DNA of 5,902 nucleotides from Bacteroidaceae bacterium (GTDB lineage Bacteria > Bacteroidota > Bacteroidia > Bacteroidales > Bacteroidaceae), in NCBI GenBank assembly GCA_028709135.1, contig JAQVXN010000130.1, forward strand, positions 1 to 5,902. The letters are read 5' to 3'. The position numbers and the translations under genes are program-made. Below the pieces are notes generated by a model that did not search any database, had not been told where the DNA came from, and worked only from the letters and a program-made list of their open reading frames with translations. Of this stretch, positions 1 to 5,902 are shown one piece after another. Position 1 is the stretch's first letter. Each line of letters begins with the position of its first letter.

Positions 1-1391
1 CGGAACATATAGAAAGCAGTCATGGCTGCAATACCTGTCATAATCCACCCGAGTGCCGTGCTGTACTGGAAAGCAGCAACGAGAATTTCATCTTTCGAAT
101 AAAATCCACTGAAAGGAGGTATACCTGAAATAGCCAGACAGGCAATGAGAAATGTGATATGCGTGATAGGCATATATTTGTGCATGCCACCCATAAATGC
201 CATTTCGTTACTGTGAACAGCATGAATAATGCAACCTGCACACAGGAATAATGTAGCCTTGAACATGGCGTGAGTAAACAAGTGATACATGGAAGCCATG
301 TAACCCAAGCTGGCGTGATTGTCAGTGAAGCTCCCTTCTGGTAGGCAAACGCCTAGAGCTACCATCATAAAGGCAATCTGCGAAATGGTGGAAAAAGCGA
401 GCACTCGTTTAATGTCGCTCTGTGCACACGCCACAGCAGCGGCATAGAAGGCCGTGAAAGCACCAATCCATGCGATAATATGAAGTGTATCGGGCGCATA
501 TTGAATCCACAATGGAAACATTCGCGCAACTTGAAATACACCTGCGACAACCATTGTAGCAGCGTGAATAAGTGCGCTGACAGGAGTTGGACCTTCCATC
601 GCATCTGGCAACCAGATGTGTAACGGGAACATGGCGCTCTTACCAGCACCTCCGATAAACATCAAAAATAACGCTGTTGGCAAAATGAAACCTGCTCCTG
701 CAATAGCTTTCGAAAATCCTGCTCCTACACTTGGGGCAGCACCGTTGAGATAAACAGCTGTGTTTGTAAAATCAAAACTGAAGGAGCCTGTATAGTAACC
801 GTAAATCAAAATACCAATCAGGAAACCGAGGTCCGCAAAACGCGTAACTATGAATGCCTTTTTTGAGGCTGCAACTGCCGGCGCCTGGGTGTAGTAGAAA
901 CCTATAAGCAGGTAGGAGCATACGCCAACCAACTCCCAGAAGAGATACATCTGGAAAATATTTGTGGCGAGAACCAACCCCAGCATAGACATGGTGAATA
1001 AACCAAGGAATGCATAATAACGCTGAAATCCACGTTCACCGTGCATGTATCCGAAGGAATAAATGTGGACCATGAGAGACACCGTGGAAATGACGATGAG
1101 CATCATAACCGAAATGGGGTCGAGCATTATGCCGATGTCGAAATGCAATCCCTCGTTGTAAAATGGCAACCAGGTGAAGTTATAGGGAACGAGCGTTTGA
1201 AGTACTCCATTTACGCGGTCTGCAGTGAAGTATTCAAAAGCTGTATAGTAGGACAATGCGGCAACCGTTCCCAAAATGAGAGTACCGATAAGTCCTGCAG
1301 TGCGATGACTAAGCCACTTGCCAGCCAATCCCAAAAAGAGAAAACTGAGGAATGGCAGTAGCAAAATTAAATATGTGTATGTATAATCCAT
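1..1391 (-). CDS. nuoL: NADH-quinone oxidoreductase subunit L (NuoL), 3' end beyond window
   Basis: This is the large antiporter-like membrane subunit of complex I, which carries one proton-translocation channel at the far end of the membrane arm. The frame is open from an ATG at 1391 to the window edge and gives 463 residues. NuoL is usually a little over 600 residues, so the C-terminal part with the lateral helix is outside. Visible hallmarks are FWELVGVCSYL (Glu153, matching the key TM5 glutamate, E. coli Glu144), GGAGKSAMFPLHIWLPDAM (Lys251, matching E. coli Lys229), GPTPVSALIHAATM (His276), SDIKRVLAFSTISQ (Lys328) and HAMFKATLF (Lys378). The N-terminus is hydrophobic with many predicted membrane helices. 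The start is the first ATG after nuoK, 33 bp from its stop, preceded by a purine-rich AAAAGAAAGAAA stretch rather than a true Shine-Dalgarno. No frameshift or lost channel residue is seen. Family assignment is certain; MrpA/D-type antiporters are related, but the operon context settles it. Confidence 0.97.
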   Translation of the reverse strand, partial: MDYTYTYLILLLPFLSFLFLGLAGKWLSHRTAGLIGTLILGTVAALSYYTAFEYFTADRVNGVLQTLVPYNFTWLPFYNEGLHFDIGIMLDPISVMMLIVISTVSLMVHIYSFGYMHGERGFQRYYAFLGLFTMSMLGLVLATNIFQMYLFWELVGVCSYLLIGFYYTQAPAVAASKKAFIVTRFADLGFLIGILIYGYYTGSFSFDFTNTAVYLNGAAPSVGAGFSKAIAGAGFILPTALFLMFIGGAGKSAMFPLHIWLPDAMEGPTPVSALIHAATMVVAGVFQVARMFPLWIQYAPDTLHIIAWIGAFTAFYAAAVACAQSDIKRVLAFSTISQIAFMMVALGVCLPEGSFTDNHASLGYMASMYHLFTHAMFKATLFLCAGCIIHAVHSNEMAFMGGMHKYMPITHITFLIACLAISGIPPFSGFYSKDEILVAAFQYSTALGWIMTGIAAMTAFYMF

Positions 1392-1424
1392 GAGTTATTT
1401 CTTTCTTTTCAGATTAAACATTTA

Positions 1425-1733
1425 TTACCATTTCAATTTATCGAGGTTGTCCACGAAGTTGTTCTTTAAACTGCGGTAGATGTTAATCATCACAGCAATA
1501 GCAACGGCAGTTTCTGCAGCTGAAATGGCCACGGAAAACAGCGTAAAGAAGTAGCCTTCTTGTCCTGAGGGGAATAGTAGGCGATTGAAAGCGGCAAAGT
1601 TGATGTCGGCAGCGTTCAGCATCAATTCAATAGAGATGAGAATAGCCAATGTGTTGCGGCGGGTTAGAAAACCGTAAATGCCGATAAACAGCATCAGGGC
1701 CGACAGAATGAGAAATCCATATATATTTATCAT
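1425..1733 (-). CDS. nuoK: NADH-quinone oxidoreductase subunit K (NuoK)
   Basis: This is a small membrane subunit of complex I, homologous to MrpC and mitochondrial ND4L, that contributes to a proton path between NuoJ and NuoN. The product is 102 residues, close to the usual length of about 100, with three hydrophobic helices (about 4-22, 28-50 and 62-87). The two buried glutamates essential in E. coli (Glu36 and Glu72) are matched by Glu36 in LISIELMLNA and Glu74 in AISAAETAVAIA. The Arg25-Arg26 pair after TM1 is also present; conserved arginines at this loop are typical of the family. The gene starts 15 bp after the nuoJ stop and ends with TAA. The short charged C-terminus ends in KLKW. Nothing looks truncated. 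Confidence 0.97.
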   Translation of the reverse strand: MINIYGFLILSALMLFIGIYGFLTRRNTLAILISIELMLNAADINFAAFNRLLFPSGQEGYFFTLFSVAISAAETAVAIAVMINIYRSLKNNFVDNLDKLKW

Positions 1734-1748
1734 TTTCTTGTCTTTGTT

Positions 1749-2261
1749 TTATCGTTTACGTGCAATAATCAAACCGGCGATGATGCAGGCCAGAAGTAAT
1801 ACGCTTACAGCTTCAAAAGGAAGCAGATAACCATATTTACCGGAGCTTAGTATTTGTTGTCCCAGAAGTTTGACGGAGATCAATTGCTCATTGGGAGCTG
1901 TGAGGGCGGCGTCGAGAAACTTGTGAGTCAGAATAACAAACAGTATAATAGCTGCACCACCAAGGCTGGCCATGAGAGCTACGATCTTTTTTGCTAATGA
2001 AATAGGGCTCTTTTCATTTGAGCCCTGGCGTTCGGTAAGCATAAGGGCAAAAATGTAGAGTACAACTACACCTCCGGCATATACCATGACTTGTACGGAA
2101 CCGAGAAAAGTGAATCCCATCAGAAAGTACAAGCCGGCAGTACCGAAGAGTACAAACAATAAATAGGTGGCAGCACGCATGATGCGGTTTGTGGTAACTG
2201 CCAGAAACGCGCAAATCAAAATGATTGCAGCTAGAATATAAAAAATAATTGTTGTTGCCAT
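1749..2261 (-). CDS. nuoJ: NADH-quinone oxidoreductase subunit J (NuoJ)
   Basis: This is a membrane subunit of complex I, homologous to mitochondrial ND6. It sits between NuoH and NuoK, and its third helix carries the pi-bulge thought to couple quinone chemistry to the pumps. The product is 170 residues with five hydrophobic segments at about 4-22, 29-49, 53-75, 90-112 and 146-166. The diagnostic stretch is QVMVYAGGVVVLYIFALML (57-75), where Tyr61 corresponds to the conserved TM3 tyrosine of E. coli NuoJ. The protein ends in IIARKR, a basic end expected on the cytoplasmic side. The ATG lies 4 bp after the nuoI stop and is preceded by AGGAGG with 9 nt spacing, the only canonical Shine-Dalgarno at any start in this window, so this start is well supported. 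The tight spacing suggests translation coupled to nuoI. Confidence 0.97.
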   Translation of the reverse strand: MATTIIFYILAAIILICAFLAVTTNRIMRAATYLLFVLFGTAGLYFLMGFTFLGSVQVMVYAGGVVVLYIFALMLTERQGSNEKSPISLAKKIVALMASLGGAAIILFVILTHKFLDAALTAPNEQLISVKLLGQQILSSGKYGYLLPFEAVSVLLLACIIAGLIIARKR

Positions 2262-2265
2262 TGTG

Positions 2266-2814
2266 TTATTCCTCCTTTTTATCGGTTTGGCCAGGAGCGG
2301 AGGTTACAGGTTTTGGCGCTGTAACCTGAGCTACGGGTTTGGGAGCAACGGTTTTTTCTTCTACTTTGCTACCCGGATGATTGAGCTGCATGATAAGTTT
2401 AGCTTTGTTAAACACGCCGAGTTCAAAATCCTGATTGAAACGGATTGCGTCGTGCGGGCAAGCGCGTACACACAAGTTGCAGAACATGCACTGACCGACG
2501 TTGTATTCGTATTTAACGAGTTGGCGTTTCTTTTTACCGTCTTCCGTGGTAATCATTTCGCTGGTTACCGTGATGGAATCGTTGGGGCAAGCCATTTGGC
2601 ATAAACCGCATGCAATACACTTGTGCTCGTTTTTTTCATTGTGAGGCATCTCCAAACAAAAGCGGTTTTGCTCAGAGAATGTCAGAGTGCTACGGTTCTC
2701 AGGATACTGTTCCGTAACATCTTTTTCAAAGAAAACCTTTATAGAGGTTTTTAAGCCTACTAATAGTGTTTTCAAAGCCCGGAATATACCTTCTATATAA
2801 TTTTGTTCTTCCAT
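2266..2814 (-). CDS. nuoI: NADH-quinone oxidoreductase subunit I (NuoI), 2x[4Fe-4S] ferredoxin-type
   Basis: This peripheral-arm subunit relays electrons through clusters N6a and N6b towards N2 in NuoB. The product is 182 residues. An amphipathic N-terminus (about 6-30) would lie on the membrane. Two ferredoxin motifs follow: CIACGLCQMACP (Cys66, 69, 72, 76) and CMFCNLCVRACP (Cys109, 112, 115, 119), so all eight cluster ligands are present. There is an extra cysteine, Cys53, in the segment before the first motif. After about residue 150 the protein leaves the family core and ends in a 32-residue tail rich in Pro, Ala, Lys and Val, with a repeated APKPV motif (157-161 is VAPKP, 166-170 is APKPV). 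The start is 16 bp after the nuoH stop, with only a weak AAGG upstream. The last codons (AAA AAG GAG GAA) double as the nuoJ Shine-Dalgarno. In this operon nuoI follows nuoH directly, as in E. coli. Confidence 0.96.
   Translation of the reverse strand: MEEQNYIEGIFRALKTLLVGLKTSIKVFFEKDVTEQYPENRSTLTFSEQNRFCLEMPHNEKNEHKCIACGLCQMACPNDSITVTSEMITTEDGKKKRQLVKYEYNVGQCMFCNLCVRACPHDAIRFNQDFELGVFNKAKLIMQLNHPGSKVEEKTVAPKPVAQVTAPKPVTSAPGQTDKKEE
2271..2276 (-). promoter_or_regulatory. Strong Shine-Dalgarno for nuoJ inside the nuoI 3' end
   Basis: AGGAGG lies 9 nt before the nuoJ ATG, within the AAG GAG codons near the end of nuoI. It is the only full-strength Shine-Dalgarno at a gene start in this window. 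The others have only A-rich or weakly purine-rich leaders, as is common in Bacteroidota, where anti-Shine-Dalgarno use is low. Confidence 0.7.
2301..2327. repeat. 9-bp perfect inverted repeat with 9-nt loop in the nuoI 3' end
   Basis: On the minus strand AGGTTACAG, a 9-nt loop CGCCAAAAC and then CTGTAACCT form a perfect 9-bp stem. It falls in the codons for the Pro/Ala/Val tail of NuoI, ending about 24 nt before the nuoJ Shine-Dalgarno. No T-run follows, so it is not an intrinsic terminator. A match of this length could occur by chance in a window this size; function is unproven. Confidence 0.55.
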
Positions 2815-2830
2815 AATCTTAACCTTAATA

Positions 2831-3910
2831 TTATAGTGTTAGTCCGAAACAAACCACGAGGGCCATCAGAATAATGTTAATCATACTCAGAGGCATAAGG
2901 TATTTCCATTCTAATGAAAGCAGCTGGTCGATGCGTAGGCGTGGAAAAGTCCAGCGAATCCACATCAACAAGAATACCACGAAGAAAGCTTTACCAAAGA
3001 ACCAGATAAAACCGGGAATATAACCCATTACAGCATTGAAACCATCCATGCCGGGAAAATAAATGGGAGCCCAACCTCCGAGAAAAATGGTGGCTGCCAT
3101 AGCGCCGCAGATGAACATGTTTAAATATTCTGCCAAATAGAAGAATCCAAAATGCATACCTGAGTATTCTGTGTGGTAACCTGCGGTAAGTTCGCTTTCA
3201 GCTTCTGGTAAGTCGAAAGGACCTCGGTTACATTCAGCATTACCAGCAACGAGATAAATAAGGAATGCCAAAACGGCTGGTACATGCCCACGGACAATAT
3301 TCCATCCGAAGTCTGCTTGTTGCTGCACAATCTCGGAGAATTGCATCGTACCGTTAAGCATAATAACCGTTAACATAGTCATGCCGATACTCAGTTCGTA
3401 ACTGATAAGTTGTGCTCCGCTTCGCATGGCGCCGATTAAAGGATATTTGCTGTGGCTTGCCCATCCAGCGAGCAAGATGCCCACAACACCGATACCGGAG
3501 ATTGCAATGAAGAAGAATACACCTACATTAAAATCTAAAATATCCAATCCTTTATTCCAAGGGATACAGGCAAAGGTGAGAAATGAGGCGGTGAGAACGA
3601 AATATGGAGCCATGTCATGCAACAAGAGGTCAGTCTGGCGCAATTTGATGATTTCCTTGGTGAGCATTTTCAACACATCTGCAAAAACCTGCAACAAGCC
3701 CCACTTGCCTACGCGGTTCGGGCCGAGTCTGCATTGGAAGAAAGCGCAAATCTTACGTTCGGCGTAAATCAGCGCGATAGCCAGAATGGCATAGAGAAGA
3801 ATAATGAAAAGCAGCACGATCAGGCATTCGATGCCAATGGCGAGCCACTCAGGCATGACGCCCGTGAGCAGCGTGTGAAACCATTTTGTAATTATACTAA
3901 AGTCGAACAT
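2831..3910 (-). CDS. nuoH: NADH-quinone oxidoreductase subunit H (NuoH)
   Basis: This membrane subunit (ND1 homologue) forms most of the quinone-binding chamber and joins the peripheral and membrane arms. The product is 359 residues, within the usual 320-400 range, with about eight or nine hydrophobic helices. Signature one is at 51-86: ERK, Q59, R61-GPNRVG, G-LLQ, AD and TKE. Signature two is at 228-251: NRGPFDLPEAESEL followed by GYHTEYSG. It retains the acidic cluster Asp233, Glu236, Glu238, Glu240 and Glu248 that lines the so-called E-channel. The C-terminal WIRWTFPRLRIDQL (317-330) is also typical. Gly230 stands where many homologues have alanine or another small residue, which is a mild change. 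The start lies 15 bp after the nuoCD stop. Its direct position after nuoCD is notable because nuoE, nuoF and nuoG would be expected between them in an E. coli-type operon. Confidence 0.97.
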   Translation of the reverse strand: MFDFSIITKWFHTLLTGVMPEWLAIGIECLIVLLFIILLYAILAIALIYAERKICAFFQCRLGPNRVGKWGLLQVFADVLKMLTKEIIKLRQTDLLLHDMAPYFVLTASFLTFACIPWNKGLDILDFNVGVFFFIAISGIGVVGILLAGWASHSKYPLIGAMRSGAQLISYELSIGMTMLTVIMLNGTMQFSEIVQQQADFGWNIVRGHVPAVLAFLIYLVAGNAECNRGPFDLPEAESELTAGYHTEYSGMHFGFFYLAEYLNMFICGAMAATIFLGGWAPIYFPGMDGFNAVMGYIPGFIWFFGKAFFVVFLLMWIRWTFPRLRIDQLLSLEWKYLMPLSMINIILMALVVCFGLTL

Positions 3911-3925
3911 ATCTTTTTTATCTTT

Positions 3926-5494
3926 TTATCGGTCAATATCTGGAATTACAAAGTCCATCGTACCGCCGATGGCAATGAGGTCGGCAATTTTCTCTCCGCG
4001 GCAAGCTGTGTCCATTGCAGCTATAAGGGGAAGGCCGTTACTACGGTAGTGTAGGCGGTAAGGTGATTTGTCTCCTTTGCTTTCTATGAACACACCAAAT
4101 TCTCCACGACTGGATTCTACAGCTTGATAAAAACTGCCTTCCGGTAATTTCACGATGGGTTTGCGTTTGGTTTGGAAGTCTCCTTCAGGGATGTTGTCAA
4201 TCAATTGGTCGATAATGTTCAGACTTTCCAACATCTCATCCATACGATTCAGATGGCGGGCATTGCTGTCACCTTCTTCTCGGATGATTTCCTTAAATTC
4301 TACTTGATCGTAAAGTGCATAGGGATGACGTTTCCTGACGTCGTTATGCCAGCCACAAGCACGTCCCGTAGGACCGGCGCAGCCAAACGAAATGGCTTGC
4401 TCTTGTGAAAGGGTTCCTACGCCTACCATTCTATTGAGTGCAATGATATTAGTAGAGTAAATGTCTTGATATTCGTGGAATCGCTTGCGCAAGGCTTTCT
4501 CAAATTCTTTTACTTGTTTGGCAAAGTCAGGGCGGATATCATACATTACACCACCTATGGTATTGTAGTTCATAATCAGGCGTCCTCCGAAGTTGTCTTC
4601 AAATATCTTTAGCAGCATTTCGCGTTCACGAAAAGTATAGAAAAAAGCTGTTAATGCGCCAACATCCATAACGAGAGCTCCATAATATAATAGGTGGGAG
4701 GCGACACGCTGTAGTTCATCCATAATAGTACGGATATATTGTACGCGTGGTGTTATCTCTAGTCCGATAGCTTTTTCAATACACATGCAGAGTGCATGTC
4801 TATTTTGCATCGCGCTTAAGTAGTCCAAACGGTCTGTTAAAGCTAATGTTTGAGGATAAGTGAGACTTTCACTAATTTTCTCAACACCACGGTGAATATA
4901 ACCCAGAACAGGATCAATTTTTGTTACAGTTTCACCATCCAGACGTGTCCGCATGTGTAGCACGCCGTGAGTGGAGGGATGTTGGGGGCCTATGTTGATT
5001 ACATAATCGTCAGGAGCAAAGATAACATTTTCTTTAACTCCGACGCTTCCATCTGCATTTATAAAATATTCTTTCGTCGTGTCGGCGAGAGGTTCATTAT
5101 CCATCCGCAAAGGGTTCTCTTCTTCTGGTTTGTCATCCTTTCTGAATGGAAAGCCTTGCCAGTCTTCACGAAGGAAGAGACGGCGCATGTCGGGGTGATT
5201 CAGAAAAATGATGCCGTAAAAATCATATACTTCGCGTTCATAGATGTTGGCAATTTGCCAGATGTCGCTTACAGTCTGCAGGTAGGGATGTTCCCGATCC
5301 ATTGTAGACGTCTTAATCTCTGCCGTTTCGCCTGTCTTGCTTGATTCGAGCATGTAAATCACACCCAAACCTCCTTCTTCGCCCCAGTCCATACCGATCA
5401 AGTTAACCAGAAAGTCCATGTGGCGTTCCTGTTTTAGGCGCATCATCTCGTTGTGCAACTCTGAGGATGCAACAGTTCTAATATCCAGTGTCAT
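3926..5494 (-). CDS. nuoCD: NADH-quinone oxidoreductase fused subunits C and D (NuoCD)
   Basis: This is a fused peripheral-arm protein of 522 residues. NuoC (30 kDa family) covers roughly residues 1-120, with the signature YEREVYDFYGI, F-NHPDMRRL and REDWQGFPFRKD at 85-120. A charged linker follows (about 121-160), then NuoD (49 kDa family, related to [NiFe]-hydrogenase large subunits) from about 166 to the end. NuoD provides much of the quinone-reduction site. His172 in GPQHPSTHG and Tyr225 in TDRLDYLS match the two residues that hold the quinone headgroup in Thermus Nqo4, and Asp277 in MDVGA is also kept. The C-terminus IPDIDR resembles the family's usual ending. E. coli also has a NuoCD fusion but it is about 600 residues; here the N-terminal NuoC part is shorter. 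The ATG overlaps the nuoB stop as ATGA, and a GAGAAGG purine run abuts it, which supports this start. Confidence 0.97.
   Translation of the reverse strand: MTLDIRTVASSELHNEMMRLKQERHMDFLVNLIGMDWGEEGGLGVIYMLESSKTGETAEIKTSTMDREHPYLQTVSDIWQIANIYEREVYDFYGIIFLNHPDMRRLFLREDWQGFPFRKDDKPEEENPLRMDNEPLADTTKEYFINADGSVGVKENVIFAPDDYVINIGPQHPSTHGVLHMRTRLDGETVTKIDPVLGYIHRGVEKISESLTYPQTLALTDRLDYLSAMQNRHALCMCIEKAIGLEITPRVQYIRTIMDELQRVASHLLYYGALVMDVGALTAFFYTFREREMLLKIFEDNFGGRLIMNYNTIGGVMYDIRPDFAKQVKEFEKALRKRFHEYQDIYSTNIIALNRMVGVGTLSQEQAISFGCAGPTGRACGWHNDVRKRHPYALYDQVEFKEIIREEGDSNARHLNRMDEMLESLNIIDQLIDNIPEGDFQTKRKPIVKLPEGSFYQAVESSRGEFGVFIESKGDKSPYRLHYRSNGLPLIAAMDTACRGEKIADLIAIGGTMDFVIPDIDR
5491..5494 (-). promoter_or_regulatory. 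ATGA stop-start overlap joining nuoB and nuoCD
   Basis: The nuoB stop TGA and the nuoCD ATG share bases as ATGA on the minus strand. Such overlaps usually allow a terminating ribosome to restart on the next gene, which would help make NuoB and NuoCD in matched amounts. The overlap is read directly; coupling is inferred. Confidence 0.8.
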
Positions 5495-5902
5495 GCCTTC
5501 TCTTCTTGATTAAAAATTTCTTTCTTCAACTGTTTAGCTTCCTCTTTGTAGGGGTCTTTTTCCTTACGGTTGACAGTGCCTAAATAGTTTTCTATTTTTA
5601 CTTTGCGTTGTAATTGCATCATACCGTATAAAAAAGCTTCTGGACGCGGAGGGCATCCAGGTACATATACGTCTACGGGCAAAATCTTATCTACACCTTT
5701 CACAACGTGATAAGATTTTGTAAAAGGTCCTCCCGTGCAGGTACAACCTCCGATGGCAATTACATATTTTGGCTCTGCCATTTGGTCGTAAAGGCGTTCG
5801 AGAACTGGTGCCATTTTGTTGGTAATGGTGCCGCATACCAGAATGACGTCAGCTTGACGTGGACTTGTACGTGTTACTTCAAATCCGAAACGCGCCATGT
5901 CA
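5491..5902 (-). CDS. nuoB: NADH-quinone oxidoreductase subunit B (NuoB), 5' end beyond window
   Basis: This peripheral-arm subunit binds the terminal cluster N2 that hands electrons to quinone. About 136 residues are visible. The ATG at 5898 is not the start: the frame stays open to the edge, the codon before it is GAC, and D-MARFGFEV matches the internal YDMARFG motif of NuoB, so the true start lies to the right of the window. Numbering from that Met, Cys52 in IGGCTCTGGPF and Cys82 in VPGCPPRPE are the two downstream N2 ligands. The tandem CysCys pair that supplies the other two ligands is expected upstream, outside the window. SPRQADV and TNKMAPVLERLYDQM are also family hallmarks. Cys54, in the loop between Cys52 and Gly56, is an extra cysteine where many homologues have a small residue. 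The C-terminus is a charged Lys/Glu-rich extension. The stop overlaps the nuoCD start by 4 bp. Confidence 0.96.
   Translation of the reverse strand, partial: DMARFGFEVTRTSPRQADVILVCGTITNKMAPVLERLYDQMAEPKYVIAIGGCTCTGGPFTKSYHVVKGVDKILPVDVYVPGCPPRPEAFLYGMMQLQRKVKIENYLGTVNRKEKDPYKEEAKQLKKEIFNQEEKA
5680..5720. repeat. 12-bp perfect inverted repeat with 17-nt loop inside nuoB
   Basis: CAAAATCTTATC (5680-5691) and GATAAGATTTTG (5709-5720) are exact reverse complements separated by 17 nt. They lie in the nuoB codons between GGPF and LPVDVYVPGC. The transcript could form an A/U-rich hairpin. No T-run follows on the minus strand, so it is not a terminator. The sequence match is directly visible; a role is unknown. 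Confidence 0.6.

Noticed and set aside
38..649. Minus-strand short open frames (38-241 and 365-649) in another frame of nuoL
   Set aside because: NuoL is continuous through this region in its own frame with intact motifs (DIKRVLAFSTISQ, HAMFKATLF), so these are out-of-frame shadows and not signs of a frameshift.
1041..1361. Plus-strand 106-codon open frame opposite nuoL
   Set aside because: It is the complement of the NuoL N-terminal region, which shows clear conserved motifs. The antisense product is low-complexity and unrecognisable.
1395..1421. Eight-codon mini-ORF (ATG...TAA, MFNLKRKK) in the nuoK-nuoL spacer on the minus strand
   Set aside because: It is too short and too A-rich to separate from chance. 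The same bases are better explained as the purine-rich leader of nuoL.
2263..2604. Plus-strand 113-codon open frame opposite nuoI
   Set aside because: Its coding is explained by the complement of NuoI with its cysteine motifs; there is no family resemblance or start signal.
2732..2751. 7-bp inverted repeat (AAAACCT / AGGTTTT) near the nuoI 5' end
   Set aside because: It is AT-rich and short, fully within coding sequence, and of a size expected by chance.
3617..4054. Plus-strand 145-codon open frame across the nuoH-nuoCD junction
   Set aside because: It lies opposite two strongly supported conserved genes, has no recognisable domain and has no own context. It is an antisense shadow.
4783..4799. 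7-bp inverted repeat with a 3-nt loop (ACATGCA GAG TGCATGT) in the NuoD part of nuoCD
   Set aside because: Several matches of this size are expected by chance in a window this long. It lies in conserved coding and has no T-run or flanking signal.
5491..5898. Reading nuoB as a complete gene starting at the ATG at 5898
   Set aside because: The frame continues to the window edge and MARFG is an internal family motif preceded by Asp. The N-terminal CysCys ligands of N2 would be missing. The gene is cut by the window, not truncated in the genome.

Overview
The window is one continuous stretch of a respiratory complex I (nuo) operon. All genes lie on the minus strand, so transcription runs from high to low coordinates. 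In transcription order the genes are nuoB (5' end beyond the right edge), a fused nuoCD, nuoH, nuoI, nuoJ, nuoK and nuoL (3' end beyond the left edge). Five genes are complete and two are cut by the window edges.

The gene order points to a member of the Bacteroidales (Bacteroides, Parabacteroides or Prevotella relatives). Fused nuoCD is followed directly by nuoH, with no nuoE, nuoF or nuoG between them. In Escherichia coli those three genes sit between nuoCD and nuoH and encode the NADH-oxidising module. The moderate-to-low GC content and the general lack of Shine-Dalgarno sequences also fit Bacteroidota. The genus cannot be fixed from this sequence alone.

Layout from right to left: nuoB and nuoCD overlap by 4 bp (ATGA). 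The later spacers are 15 bp (CD-H), 16 bp (H-I), 4 bp (I-J), 15 bp (J-K) and 33 bp (K-L). No non-coding stretch exceeds 33 bp. I see no promoter, terminator, RNA gene, mobile element or CRISPR. The promoter is presumably upstream of nuoA, beyond the right edge, and nuoM and nuoN presumably follow nuoL beyond the left edge.

The products build one enzyme. NuoB, NuoCD and NuoI form the iron-sulfur and quinone-binding peripheral part (clusters N2, N6a and N6b). NuoH forms the quinone chamber and links it to the membrane arm. NuoJ, NuoK and NuoL are membrane subunits that carry out ion translocation. The residues needed for quinone reduction and proton pumping that I could check are present, so the genes look intact and functional.

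This is a known class of operon rather than a new system. The points worth a second look are the missing NADH module, an unusual Pro/Ala/Lys/Val tail on NuoI, the only strong Shine-Dalgarno in the window (inside the last codons of nuoI, with complementary pyrimidine tracts and a hairpin just upstream), and a 12-bp perfect inverted repeat inside nuoB.
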